DNA of 64,000 bases from Pseudalgibacter alginicilyticus (GCF_001310225.1 NZ_CP012898.1:3528001-3592000), one strand, 5' to 3'; positions 48,122-56,852 are shown, numbered from the stretch's first letter. Numbers and translations: made by a program. Notes: generated from the sequence alone by a model not told the origin.

Positions 48122-48165
48122 TTTTGTTGATCCAATTTTTTTCTGATTCTAATCATTTTGTGTGG

Positions 48166-48193
48166 TGCTGAATGAATCAAGTTCGGCATGACG
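48166..48193. repeat. REP-like fragment between trpD and trpC
   Basis: TGCTGAATGAATCAAGTTCG followed by GCATGACG matches the pattern of the common flavobacterial repeat 'gctgaaacaagttcagcatgacg'. Confidence 0.45.
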
Positions 48194-48197
48194 TTTT

Positions 48198-49190
48198 TTA
48201 TTTACTCAATTCAATTAAGGTGTCTAAACTTTTTTTAGCTTTTCCACTTAGCAACGATTCTTTTGCCGTTTCAAAACCTAATTTGTAACTGATGTGTTTT
48301 GAGGTAGCTATTGCTAATCCTGCATTGGCACACACTACATTGTTTTGCGCTTCGGTACCATTTCCACTAATAACATCCATAAAAATTTTAGCTGCTTTTT
48401 CAACAGTGTCCCCACCATAAATATCTTTTTGCTTTATTTGTTTTATACCAAAATCTTCTGGGTATAAAATAGATTCAGATTGGTTTTGTATAATTTTTGT
48501 GCGTCCAGTTAATGATATTTCATCATAGCCATCAAGTGCGTAAACAATGGAATAATTAATATCTGTATTTTGGTACAGGTAGCCATAAAGTCTTAATAAT
48601 TCTAAATTAAATACACCTAACATTTGGTTTTTGGGAAATGACGGATTTACCATAGGCCCTAACATGTTAAAGAAGGTTTTTATGCCTAAATTACGACGTA
48701 TAGGGGCAACGTTTTTCATGGCTGGGTGGAATAAGGGCGCATGCAATATACAGATACCTGCTTTTTCAATTGACTTTTTTAGAAAATCCTCGTTGTTGGT
48801 GAATTTAACTCCTAAAAATTCCATAACGTTGGATGAGCCACAAGATGATGATACCCCATAATTACCATGTTTTGCCACATTAACTCCAGCACCAGCCGTT
48901 ACAAAGCACGAAAGTGTTGAAATGTTAAAGGTGTCTTTACCATCACCACCAGTTCCTACAATATCAATAGCATTAAAATCTTTCAAATCTATTGGGATGC
49001 ACAACTCTAAAAGGGCATCTCTAAAACCTTGTAATTCGTCTAAGGTGATACTACGCATCATAAAAACTGTAAGGAATGATGCAATTTGGTTTTGATTGTA
49101 ATCGCCTTTGGAAATATTGACCAATACCTGTTTTGCCTCTTCGGCCGAAATGGTTTCGTGGTTTATAAGTCTGTTTAATAGTTGTTTCAT
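48198..49190 (-). CDS. trpD: Anthranilate phosphoribosyltransferase
   Basis: 330 aa. It transfers phosphoribosyl to anthranilate. Signatures are DIVGTGGDGKDTFNISTLS (PRPP binding), AKHGNYGVSSSCGSSNVMEFLG, ICILHAPLFHPAMKNVAPIRRNLG and FNMLGPMVNPS. Complete and not fused to TrpG. Confidence 0.98.
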   Translation of the reverse strand: MKQLLNRLINHETISAEEAKQVLVNISKGDYNQNQIASFLTVFMMRSITLDELQGFRDALLELCIPIDLKDFNAIDIVGTGGDGKDTFNISTLSCFVTAGAGVNVAKHGNYGVSSSCGSSNVMEFLGVKFTNNEDFLKKSIEKAGICILHAPLFHPAMKNVAPIRRNLGIKTFFNMLGPMVNPSFPKNQMLGVFNLELLRLYGYLYQNTDINYSIVYALDGYDEISLTGRTKIIQNQSESILYPEDFGIKQIKQKDIYGGDTVEKAAKIFMDVISGNGTEAQNNVVCANAGLAIATSKHISYKLGFETAKESLLSGKAKKSLDTLIELSK

Positions 49191-49273
49191 AATTGCTACC
49201 CCTATATAGGCAGGATTTTTTTAATTTAACTTCATTTTTTTGTAAATTTTTATTGTTGCAGGAATAACAAAAT

Positions 49274-49840
49274 TTAGCTTTCCACCCAATTTTTTAAAAT
49301 TTGTTTTCCATGAGGTGTTAATACAGATTCTGGGTGGTATTGTACACCTCGAACATCGTATTCACGATGGCGTAAGGACATAACCTGCCCATTTTCATCA
49401 AAAGAAGTTGCTTCTAAGCAGTCTGGTAAGTTTGGATTTACTACCCAAGAGTGGTAGCGTCCAACTTCTATGTTTTTTTCCATGTTATTAAACAAGGATT
49501 CATCATTTACACAGATGTTTACTTTTGTAGAAACACCATGGTATACATTATCTAAATTGATTAATGATCCACCAAATACTTCGCCAATGGCTTGTTGGCC
49601 TAAACACACTCCTAAAATACTTTTGGTGGATGCGTAGCGTTCTATAATTGGTTTTAATAAGCCGGCTTCATCTGGGATGCCTGGGCCAGGCGATAAAACT
49701 ACTTTATCAAAAGGTTCAACATCATCCAATGAGAGTTTGTCGTTTCGTACTACAGTAACATCACAGTTTAAATCTTCTAAATAATGTACAAGATTGTAAG
49801 TAAAACTGTCGTAATTGTCTATGACTAATATTTTTTTCAT
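49274..49840 (-). CDS. trpG: Anthranilate synthase component II
   Basis: 188-aa class I glutamine amidotransferase giving ammonia to TrpE. Catalytic Cys in GVCLGQQAIGEVFGG, His and Glu in VQYHPESVLTPHG, oxyanion loop LSPGPGIPDE. It could also serve p-aminobenzoate synthesis, as in some bacteria. Confidence 0.97.
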   Translation of the reverse strand: MKKILVIDNYDSFTYNLVHYLEDLNCDVTVVRNDKLSLDDVEPFDKVVLSPGPGIPDEAGLLKPIIERYASTKSILGVCLGQQAIGEVFGGSLINLDNVYHGVSTKVNICVNDESLFNNMEKNIEVGRYHSWVVNPNLPDCLEATSFDENGQVMSLRHREYDVRGVQYHPESVLTPHGKQILKNWVES

Positions 49841-49938
49841 TTTAATTAATTGTTTGCGTTAGGGAATGAGCATCTGTTAGAGTTTCACTTTTTCAGAGCG
49901 CCTTGTGAAAACTCGACCTTTCTGTTAACGCTATAATT

Positions 49939-51342
49939 TTAAATATCTTCAGCTATTTTAATCGCTTTTGTTAGCGCACCTAACTTATTATACACTTCTT
50001 GTAATTCACTATCGGCATTTGATTTTGATACCATGCCAGCTCCTGCTTGCCAATGCAAACGGTAATTTTTACTTAAAAAAGTACGAATCATAATGGCGTG
50101 ATTGAAATTACCATCAAAATCCATAAAACCAATAGCACCGCCGTAAAAAGTACGACTTGTTTTTTCGTATTGTTCAATAAGTTGCATAGCTCTGTGTTTA
50201 GGAGCTCCGCTAAGTGTGCCAGCAGGAAAAGTATCTGCAACAACCTGCATAGTTTGTGTTTTTTTGTGTTTTTGTCCTGTTACCTTACTTACCAAATGAA
50301 TAACATGTGAGAAGAACTGAACTTCGCGATAATTATCTACAGTTACTTGGTTTCCATGCCTACTTAAATCATTTCTAGCAAGATCAACTAACATAACATG
50401 TTCGGCATTTTCTTTTTCGTCGGCAGCTAATTGTTTTGCTAATTCAGCATCTTTGGTATCGTCTCCAGTACGCTTAAAAGTTCCTGCTATAGGATGAATT
50501 TCAGCTTTCCCATTACTAACAATAAGCTGGGCTTCTGGAGAGCTCCCAAAAATTTTAAAACCTCCAAAATCAAAATAAAATAAGTATGGAGAAGGGTTTA
50601 TACTGCGTAGGGCTCGATAAACATTAAACTCGTCGCCCTTGAATTTTTGTGAAAAACTTTTTGATAATACTAATTGAAATACATCGCCTCGGCCACAGTG
50701 CTTTTTAGCTAATTCAACATGTTCTTTAAATTCCTCATCTTTTAAGTTGGAAGCTATGTCACCATCGGTTGCAAAATTATAAGTTGCAAAATTGTTGATT
50801 TTTATAAGGTCGTGAATATCGTTTATGTTGCTTTCTGTATTGTAGCAATGAGCAAAAATATAGGCTTCATTTTTAAAATGATCAATCGCTATGATGTTTT
50901 GATAAACGGCATAGTACACATCGGGGATGTCTATAGAGTTTTTTTTCTTGGAGATTTCTATGTCTTCAAAATAACGAACAGCATCGTAAGCTAAATAGCC
51001 AAAAATACCATTGTTGATGAATTTGAAATCTTCATCAGAATTTGCTGTAAAGTACTGAGTAAATTTATGAATTTCCTCGGTTACATTTGTAGTATCTGTT
51101 ATATCTTCCAAGGTCGTGCTACCATCAGGAAACGTTTGGTATATGGTTTCATTTTCTACTTTAATAGATGCAATAGGATTAAAGCATATGTAAGAGAAAC
51201 TATTATCGTTAGCTCTATAATCGCTACTTTCAAGTAACAAACTGTTAGGATATTTATCCCGTATTTTTAAATAGATGCTAACAGGTGTAATAGTATCAGC
51301 TAAAATTTTTTTGTGATGGGTGTATAAATTGAATGTTTTCAT
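49939..51342 (-). CDS. trpE: Anthranilate synthase component I
   Basis: 467-aa chorismate-binding enzyme. The N-terminal domain has LLESSDYRANDNSFSYI, which resembles the LLES segment used for Trp feedback inhibition in TrpE. The catalytic domain shows DVFQLVLSKSF, PSPYLFYFDFGGFKIFGSSPE, HPIAGTFKRT, ELAADEKENAEHVMLVDLARND and the C-terminal QAGAGMVSKSNADSE. First structural gene of trpEGDCFBA, preceded by a leader peptide and terminator. Confidence 0.97.
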   Translation of the reverse strand: MKTFNLYTHHKKILADTITPVSIYLKIRDKYPNSLLLESSDYRANDNSFSYICFNPIASIKVENETIYQTFPDGSTTLEDITDTTNVTEEIHKFTQYFTANSDEDFKFINNGIFGYLAYDAVRYFEDIEISKKKNSIDIPDVYYAVYQNIIAIDHFKNEAYIFAHCYNTESNINDIHDLIKINNFATYNFATDGDIASNLKDEEFKEHVELAKKHCGRGDVFQLVLSKSFSQKFKGDEFNVYRALRSINPSPYLFYFDFGGFKIFGSSPEAQLIVSNGKAEIHPIAGTFKRTGDDTKDAELAKQLAADEKENAEHVMLVDLARNDLSRHGNQVTVDNYREVQFFSHVIHLVSKVTGQKHKKTQTMQVVADTFPAGTLSGAPKHRAMQLIEQYEKTSRTFYGGAIGFMDFDGNFNHAIMIRTFLSKNYRLHWQAGAGMVSKSNADSELQEVYNKLGALTKAIKIAEDI

Positions 51343-51355
51343 TTATGCTAAATTA

Positions 51356-51389
51356 AAAAAAGGCTTGTCGTGAATGACAAGCCTTTTTT
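51356..51389 (-). terminator. Attenuator terminator before trpE
   Basis: Perfect 14-bp stem: AAAAAAGGCTTGTC (minus strand 51389-51376) pairs with GACAAGCCTTTTTT (51369-51356) around the loop ATTCAC, followed by T7 including the stem's end. It stands 14 bp before the trpE ATG and after the leader frame, so it can only act on transcripts heading into trpE. Confidence 0.9.
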
Positions 51390-51450
51390 GATATTTTAAT
51401 TTTTAAATATACTCATAGGGTTACTTCACGAATTTAGTTTCAGAAGCACC
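51368..51450 (-). promoter_or_regulatory. Candidate alternative RNA pairings of the trp attenuator
   Basis: In the leader RNA, GGUGCUUC (51450-51443, overlapping the last Trp codons) can pair with GAAGUAACC (51427-51419) using a small bulge. UCGUGAA (51431-51425) can instead pair with UUCACGA (51374-51368), which forms the terminator loop and first stem bases. The two pairings share 51425-51427 and are mutually exclusive, as expected for regions 1:2 and 2:3 of an attenuator. Pairing 2:3 is short. Confidence 0.5.
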
Positions 51451-51481
51451 ACCACCAAGTATTATTTAAAATTGTATTCAT
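51440..51481 (-). CDS. trpL: trp leader peptide with three consecutive Trp codons
   Basis: 14-codon frame MNTILNNTWWWCF plus TGA on the strand of the trp operon. Three adjacent TGG codons lie at codons 9-11. It begins about 12 nt after the expected transcription start of the promoter at 51499-51529 and ends about 50 nt before the terminator hairpin. In classical attenuation a ribosome stalled at Trp codons when charged tRNA-Trp is scarce prevents termination. Three TGG in a row in a 13-residue peptide in exactly this place is very unlikely by chance. Confidence 0.85.
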   Translation of the reverse strand: MNTILNNTWWWCF

Positions 51482-51498
51482 TATTATCTTATTGGGCT

Positions 51499-51529
51499 CA
51501 AATATAAAAATGATAATACAACTATCCAA
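51499..51529 (-). promoter_or_regulatory. Promoter of the trp operon
   Basis: On the minus strand TTG (51529-51527), a 20-bp spacer, then TATATTTG (51506-51499). Both match the Bacteroidota sigma consensus. Transcription should start near 51493, just ahead of the leader peptide. Confidence 0.8.
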
Positions 51530-51593
51530 TACTTTTTACTTTTTTTTAATAAAAAAGCTATCATAAATAATACAGCTTTAGAATGAAAATTAG

Positions 51594-51854
51594 GTTTTAG
51601 AGGAATTAGTTAGTTTAGATTTTCCGTATGTATATGATTCTAAGTTAAAACCATTTATAAAAAATAAAGAAATAAAATCTAAGGTGTTAGCTTTAGATGA
51701 TGCTGATATGAATACTTGGATTCCCAAAGTAGACCAATCGTGATCAGGATCAATACCTGCAACAATTATTTATAAAAATGATAAACGAAAGTTTTTTGAA
51801 AAGGCATTTACTTTTCAAGAATTAGAATTAGAGATAAAACAATTTTTAAAATAA
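51594..51854 (+). pseudogene. Decayed TlpA/thioredoxin-family gene
   Basis: The 3' part of a thiol-disulfide oxidoreductase gene: VLEELVSLDFPYVYDSKLKPF, VLALDDADMNTWIPKVDQS, then an in-frame TGA where the family has Trp, then SGSIPATIIYKNDKRKFFEK and a C-terminal helix to TAA at 51854. The N-terminal half with the CxxC active site is missing. An ATG at 51583 starts only a few codons out of frame. It lies 6 bp before the next truncated redoxin gene. Confidence 0.85.
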
Positions 51855-51860
51855 AGGGTC

Positions 51861-52229
51861 ATGAAAAGTATAAGGAAATTTTTATCATTAATCTTTTTGA
51901 CTTTGTTGGTATTTGCATTTGTTTTTAAAGGAGTAGGTTATAAATTAATGCAGAAAAGAGCAGAATTGAAAGGCTTTACTTTTCCATATTTAATTGATGA
52001 CAGGCAAGATATATATCCACAATTTGGAGCTACAAAAACACCTCAAATGTATGTGCTTCAAAAAACAATAAAAGGAAATGTGCTAAAATATATTGGTGCA
52101 ATTGATGATAATTATAAAGATGCCAATGCAGTAAATACTAAATATGTTGAAAATGCCGTTGATGCTTTGTTACTTGGTAAAGAAGTTAATCTGCCAGAAA
52201 CAAAAGCTATTGGTTGTGGTATAAAATAG
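51861..52229 (+). pseudogene. Thioredoxin-like redoxin with internal deletion (CxxC lost)
   Basis: 122-aa open frame: a signal-anchor (1-24, FLSLIFLTLLVFAFVFKG) is joined directly to the C-terminal half of a redoxin (LMQKRAELKGFTFPYLIDDRQDIYPQFGATKTPQMYVL, YIGAIDDNYKDANAV, KAIGCGIK). Homologous proteins are about 190-200 aa with a CxHCP-type active site between these parts, so roughly 70-80 residues appear deleted in frame. It may still be translated but cannot do thiol chemistry in the usual way. Confidence 0.75.
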
Positions 52230-52314
52230 AAGGTAATAATTGTAACACTTCTTCTCTTTTTTCGTCTGTAATATGAAATGAAAATATTAAATTTGATTTT
52301 TAAAAAAATTAAAT

Positions 52315-52623
52315 ATGGAAGAATTAGATCAAGAAGAATGGTTGTCGCAATTAAAAAATGATGATAATGCGGTAATTTTGGATGTAAGAACAGATGCTGA
52401 AGTTGCAGATGGTATTATACCAAACTCTATTCATATAGATTTACACAAAGGGCAAGAGTTTATTGCAGAAGTTGATGCTTTAGATAAAAGTAAAAACTAC
52501 TATATATATTGCCGATCTGGAAATAGAAGTGGTCAAGCTTGCCAGATTATGGAAGAATTAGGTTTTGAAAATACCTATAATCTTTTAGGGGGTATGTTGG
52601 AATGGGAAGGAGATGTAGAATAA
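52315..52623 (+). CDS. Rhodanese-like protein, cytoplasmic
   Basis: 102-aa single-domain rhodanese with the active-site Cys66 in YIYCRSGNRSGQA, the CH2A-like ILDVRTDAEV and the GGMLEWEG C-terminus. Likely carries persulfide sulfur. Overlaps the next gene by 22 bp. Confidence 0.93.
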   Translation: MEELDQEEWLSQLKNDDNAVILDVRTDAEVADGIIPNSIHIDLHKGQEFIAEVDALDKSKNYYIYCRSGNRSGQACQIMEELGFENTYNLLGGMLEWEGDVE

Positions 52624-53024
52624 TTTTGAAATATCCTTACATAATTTTAACGGCACTTTTTGTTTTATTTGTGTGGAGTTGCAAACAGGCAATAACAGGT
52701 GAAGTAAAAGTGATTTCACCTGAAGAAATGCATACGTTTTTACAAATAGATGATGTTCAGTTTATTGATGTTAGGACTTTGCAAGAGCATAACAAAGAAT
52801 TTATTCCAAAATCGCAAAATATAGATTTTCGTTCGCCAACTTTTTTAGAAGATATAGATAAACTTGATAAAAATAAACCTGTTTTACTTTATTGTAGAAC
52901 AGGTCGAAGAAGTGCTAAATGCGCTCAAGAGTTATTAGATGCAGGGTTTGTTAAAATATATGATTTAGAAGGCGGTATTTCTAAATGGAAGCATGATGGT
53001 TTTGAAGTTGATACAAAACTGTAA
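52602..53024 (+). CDS. Rhodanese-like lipoprotein
   Basis: 140 aa: a signal peptide with lipobox FVWSC (Cys27) followed by a rhodanese domain (about 36-138) with active-site Cys98 in LLYCRTGRRSAKC and GGISKWKHDGF at the end. The pair of cytoplasmic and envelope rhodaneses in tandem suggests sulfur handling on both sides of the inner membrane. Confidence 0.9.
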   Translation: MGRRCRIILKYPYIILTALFVLFVWSCKQAITGEVKVISPEEMHTFLQIDDVQFIDVRTLQEHNKEFIPKSQNIDFRSPTFLEDIDKLDKNKPVLLYCRTGRRSAKCAQELLDAGFVKIYDLEGGISKWKHDGFEVDTKL

Positions 53025-53238
53025 AAACAAAAGAAATATTAAACAACCATAATGATATTTTTATTTTGAAAATATTTCCTTTTTTAGTCTAAAATAATAC
53101 TTTTATCTGCTTTTTAAGTTATTTAGCTTTTTATTTTTTTAGGGTGTTAGTTTTTATTTAATTTTATATTGAATCTATTTTCACGATAAGAATTTTTAGA
53201 TTTTAATACTGATTAATTTATTTAATAGCACTTGAATT

Positions 53239-53517
53239 ATGGAACACGGTTATATTATTTTAGGGATAATTGCCTTACTATTTATTAGTATGTATGGGTT
53301 TGCCCATTTATCAACGACTTTGGAAATAAGACGTCAAAAAAAGGCACAAAAGCTTGAGCTTGAAAAAGAAGCATTGCGACAAGAAGAAAAAATTAGAAAA
53401 CAAGCTATTAGAGACCAGAAATTATTGGAATCTATAAAGCGAAGAGAAGAGATTCAGCAAGAATTGAAAAATTTGGAATTGATGAAGATGCAACGAGAGC
53501 AACAACAAGCTGGTTAA
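53239..53517 (+). CDS. Small membrane-anchored coiled-coil protein
   Basis: 92 aa: one N-terminal membrane helix (about 5-24) and a highly charged continuous helix from residue 32 to the end (RRQKKAQKLELEKEALRQEEK, REEIQQELKNLELMKMQRE) that should form a cytoplasmic coiled coil. Family not recognised. A strong terminator follows. Confidence 0.6.
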   Translation: MEHGYIILGIIALLFISMYGFAHLSTTLEIRRQKKAQKLELEKEALRQEEKIRKQAIRDQKLLESIKRREEIQQELKNLELMKMQREQQQAG

Positions 53518-53541
53518 GAAAATAAGTATATAATATTAATA

Positions 53542-53577
53542 AAAAAAACCTGTAAATTTTAGTTTACAGGTTTTTTT
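53542..53577. terminator. Bidirectional hairpin terminator
   Basis: AAACCTGTAAA pairs with TTTACAGGTTT around a 6-nt loop, with A8 and T7 on the sides. It serves the coiled-coil gene and the convergent uxuA. Confidence 0.9.
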
Positions 53578-53596
53578 ATGCTATTTTAAAATAAAA

Positions 53597-54793
53597 TTAG
53601 TCGTTTTGCATTGAGCGTCTAATTCCAAGCTCTAAGCCACGCAATTCAGCTAAACCACGTAAACGCCCTATTCCAGAATACCCTGGATTTGTTTTCTTTT
53701 TTAAGTCATCTAACATCTTGTGTCCATGATCGGGTCTAAAGGGCATGCGTAAATCTTTACGACCTGACTTTGCTCTTTTTTGTTGTTCTTCAATTAAAGC
53801 TTTCATAACACCATACATATCCACATCGCCATCTAAATGGTCTGCTTCATGAAAATTACCTTGAGCATCACGTTTTGTAGCTCTTAAATGTATGAAATGA
53901 ATTCGGTCACCAAGGCGCTTAACCATTCCAATCAAATCATTATCTGCACGAACACCAAAAGATCCTGTGCAATAGGTAAGACCGTTGTTTTGACTTTTAA
54001 CGGCGTTGTATATATCTTCAATATCTTGCTCAGTACTTACTACGCGAGGCAATCCTAAAATAGGGAAAGGAGGATCATCAGGGTGAATACACATTAAAAT
54101 ACCTGCTTTTTCTGCGGAAGGTATGATATCTGATAAAAAAGAAAAAAGATTCTCTTTTAATTCTTTCTGACCAATCTTGTTATAAGTAGCTAAAATAGTG
54201 TTAAATTCTTTAAGTGTGTAGCCTTCTTCAGCACCTGGTAAACCAGCAATAATATTTTTGATGAGTTTTTTTTGATCTTCAGCCGACGTGTTTTTTAAAT
54301 AGTTTTCGGCATCTGTTTTTTGTGTATCGGTATAGTCATTTTCAGCACCTGGACGTTTTAATAAAAACAATTCAAAAGCCGCAAAAGCTGCTGCTTCAAA
54401 TCGTAAAGCTGTTGATTTATCATTTACCTCATAATCTAAGTTGGTTCGTGTCCAATCCAATACTGGCATAAAATTATAACATACAATATCAATACCACAT
54501 GCTCCTAAATTTAAAAGCGTTTGCTTGTAGTTTTCAATATAAGTTTTGTAATCGCCAGATTTGGTTTTTATATTCTCGTGAATAGGTACACTTTCAACTA
54601 CAGACCATGTTAATCCAACGCTTTCAATAATTTCCTTACGTTTATTTATCTCTTCAATGGTCCAAACTTGACCATTAGGAATGTGATGTAGTGCAGATAC
54701 TATTCCTGTAGCACCAGATTGTTTAACATCTAAAAGAGATACCGGGTCGTTTGGTCCGTACCATCTCCATGTTTGTTCTAATTTTAAGTTCAT
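53597..54793 (-). CDS. uxuA: Mannonate dehydratase
   Basis: 398-aa Fe/Mn-dependent TIM-barrel enzyme that dehydrates D-mannonate to 2-keto-3-deoxygluconate. Signatures: [86 protein letters not shown] and [14 protein letters not shown]. Complete. Coupled 11 bp behind the SDR gene. Confidence 0.98.
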   Translation of the reverse strand: MNLKLEQTWRWYGPNDPVSLLDVKQSGATGIVSALHHIPNGQVWTIEEINKRKEIIESVGLTWSVVESVPIHENIKTKSGDYKTYIENYKQTLLNLGACGIDIVCYNFMPVLDWTRTNLDYEVNDKSTALRFEAAAFAAFELFLLKRPGAENDYTDTQKTDAENYLKNTSAEDQKKLIKNIIAGLPGAEEGYTLKEFNTILATYNKIGQKELKENLFSFLSDIIPSAEKAGILMCIHPDDPPFPILGLPRVVSTEQDIEDIYNAVKSQNNGLTYCTGSFGVRADNDLIGMVKRLGDRIHFIHLRATKRDAQGNFHEADHLDGDVDMYGVMKALIEEQQKRAKSGRKDLRMPFRPDHGHKMLDDLKKKTNPGYSGIGRLRGLAELRGLELGIRRSMQND

Positions 54794-54804
54794 TTTTATA
54801 TGTT

Positions 54805-55632
54805 TTAAACGCCGCTATATGCAGCAAATCCACCATCAATTGGTACTACAACTCCAGTTACAAATTTTGCTCCTTCGCCACATAGCCATAAAGTGGTTCC
54901 TATTAAGTCTTCAGGCTCTCCAAAACGCCCCATAGGCGTTTGATCAATAATTTGATTGCCACGAGCTGTTAAGCTACCGTCTGTATTTGTTAATAAAGTT
55001 CTGTTTTGGTCTGTTAAGAAAAAGCCGGGAGCTAATGCGTTAACGCGAATACCAACTTTTGAAAAATGAACTGCTAACCATTGTGTAAAATTAGAAACGG
55101 CTGCTTTTGCTCCACTATATGCAGGTATTTTTGTAAGTGGAGTAAAGGCATTCATTGAAGAAATATTTAATACACTACAATCTTCACGACCTACCATGTC
55201 CATAGCAAATACTTGAGTTGGTAATAGTGTTCCAATAAAATTTAAATTAAAAACAAATTGAATACCATTAACATCTAAATCAAAAAATGTTTTAAACCCA
55301 TCATCATTATTCATTAAATCTTCTGCTACCAAAAACGGATTGCTTGTAGTTCCTAAAGGGTGATTACCTCCAGCTCCATTAACTAAAATATCACATTTAC
55401 CGAAAGCATTATTAACTTCCATTTTAGCTTGGATTAGTGATTCTTTTTCCAAAACATTAGCGGCAATACCAATAGCACTTCCTCCATCTTTATTTATGCT
55501 ATCTGCAACTTTATCGGCCGCATCTTTTCTTAAATCAAGCACAGCTATTTTATGCCCTTGTTTTGCTAATGCAGAAGCTAAGGTACTACAAATAACACCT
55601 CCAGCACCTGTTAATACAATTGTTTTACTCAT
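54805..55632 (-). CDS. SDR-type D-mannonate oxidoreductase (fructuronate reductase)
   Basis: 275-aa classical SDR: NAD-binding [31 protein letters not shown], catalytic Ser in NISSMN and [11 protein letters not shown] (Tyr and Lys), [12 protein letters not shown] and C-terminal [18 protein letters not shown]. By pairing with uxuA it most likely reduces fructuronate to mannonate, replacing the usual UxuB family. First gene of the pair, with an operator-like palindrome in its promoter. Confidence 0.87.
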   Translation of the reverse strand: MSKTIVLTGAGGVICSTLASALAKQGHKIAVLDLRKDAADKVADSINKDGGSAIGIAANVLEKESLIQAKMEVNNAFGKCDILVNGAGGNHPLGTTSNPFLVAEDLMNNDDGFKTFFDLDVNGIQFVFNLNFIGTLLPTQVFAMDMVGREDCSVLNISSMNAFTPLTKIPAYSGAKAAVSNFTQWLAVHFSKVGIRVNALAPGFFLTDQNRTLLTNTDGSLTARGNQIIDQTPMGRFGEPEDLIGTTLWLCGEGAKFVTGVVVPIDGGFAAYSGV

Positions 55633-55674
55633 TATTTTGTTTCTTAAATTTATTAATTATATAAAGTAAGTAGA

Positions 55675-55682
55675 CAAATGTA
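55675..55682 (-). promoter_or_regulatory. Promoter -7 element of the SDR-uxuA operon
   Basis: TACATTTG on the minus strand (TAnnTTTG), 43 bp before the SDR start codon. The -33 position is covered by the palindrome and its flank rather than by TTG, so an activator or weak promoter is possible. Confidence 0.55.
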
Positions 55683-55691
55683 ATAAAAATT

Positions 55692-55703
55692 GTGTGCGCA
55701 CAC
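55692..55703. promoter_or_regulatory. Perfect palindrome, likely LacI-family operator
   Basis: GTGTGCGCACAC, 12 bp, with a central CG as in LacI/GalR-family operators. It lies between the -7 element of the SDR-uxuA operon and the divergent LacI-type regulator, inside the promoter spacer, where a bound repressor would block RNA polymerase. Confidence 0.7.
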
Positions 55704-55772
55704 GAATAATTAAATAATATTGTTACATTGCTTGAATTAAAATGAACTTATTTAGGATTTGAGGATATAAAT

Positions 55773-56852
55773 ATGATTAGAATCAAGGATATAGCTAAAG
55801 AAGCTAAGGTTTCTGAGGGTACGGTTGATAGGGTGTTGCATAATAGAGGTGGGGTTTCTAAAAAAACAGAAGCAAAAGTTAAAAAGATACTAAAGGACAG
55901 AAATTTTAGTATAAACCCAGTTGCAAGTGCATTGGCAATGAAAAATAAATATAATATTGCTGTTTTAATGCCAGAGTATACGAAGACCGATACTTTTTGG
56001 AAAATGCCCTATTTGGGAGTTTTAAAAGCGAGTGAAGAAGTTGGAAACATGGGTATCAATACTGATATTTATAACTTTAGCCAAGGTAATTCGCTATCTT
56101 ATATCCATGCTTTTAATAATTTATTGCAAACGAAACCAAATGCGGTGTTGATAGTTCCTAATTTTTTAAAGGAAACTAAACTAATTGTAAACCAGTTAGA
56201 AAAAAATAATATCCCTTACATGTTTGTTAATATAGAATTGACGGGCTTTAATAATAAAGCCTTTATTGGACAAGATTCTTATACCTCTGGCTATATTGCT
56301 GGTAAACTAATGCATTTAAGTTTGCCAGAACATTCAAAGTTTTTAATGATTCAAACACATAATAATATAAAAGATAACAATGCTATTTCTAAAAGAATTA
56401 AAGGTTTTAATGATTATTTTATAAAGAATAATATTGAAGAAGAGAGCATAACTTTAAAAATTGATGATTTAAGTAATACGAAGAATTTAACAGACATTAT
56501 TAATCTATACTTAAAAGAACATGACGAAATAAAAGGCATATTTGTACCATCGAGTAGAATTTCTGTAATTGTAGATGCTCTAAAAGCTTCGCTTTTAAAA
56601 GAACTTAAATTGATTGGATTTGATAATACGCCTCAAAACATTGAATATTTGAAAAACAACTCAGTGGCATTTTTAATTTCTCAAAAACCTTTTGATCAAG
56701 GGTATGAAGCAGTGCGTCTGATGACAGATTATTTAGTTAAAAAGAAAATTCCTAATAATAAAATATACCTACCTATTGATATTTTGATGAAAGAGAATGT
56801 ATCGTTTAATGAGAGAAATGACTTTGTATTAAAAAATGATGATAAATATTAA
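55773..56852 (+). CDS. LacI family transcriptional regulator
   Basis: 359 aa: N-terminal HTH (IRIKDIAKEAKVSEGTVDRVLHNRGGVSKKTEAKV) with hinge helix (NPVASALAMKNKY), then a periplasmic-binding-protein-like sensor domain (residues 65-345; YNIAVLMPEY, LKLIGFDNTPQNIEYL). Divergent from the SDR-uxuA operon, which it probably represses through the palindrome at 55692-55703 in the absence of a hexuronate intermediate. Confidence 0.92.
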   Translation: MIRIKDIAKEAKVSEGTVDRVLHNRGGVSKKTEAKVKKILKDRNFSINPVASALAMKNKYNIAVLMPEYTKTDTFWKMPYLGVLKASEEVGNMGINTDIYNFSQGNSLSYIHAFNNLLQTKPNAVLIVPNFLKETKLIVNQLEKNNIPYMFVNIELTGFNNKAFIGQDSYTSGYIAGKLMHLSLPEHSKFLMIQTHNNIKDNNAISKRIKGFNDYFIKNNIEEESITLKIDDLSNTKNLTDIINLYLKEHDEIKGIFVPSSRISVIVDALKASLLKELKLIGFDNTPQNIEYLKNNSVAFLISQKPFDQGYEAVRLMTDYLVKKKIPNNKIYLPIDILMKENVSFNERNDFVLKNDDKY

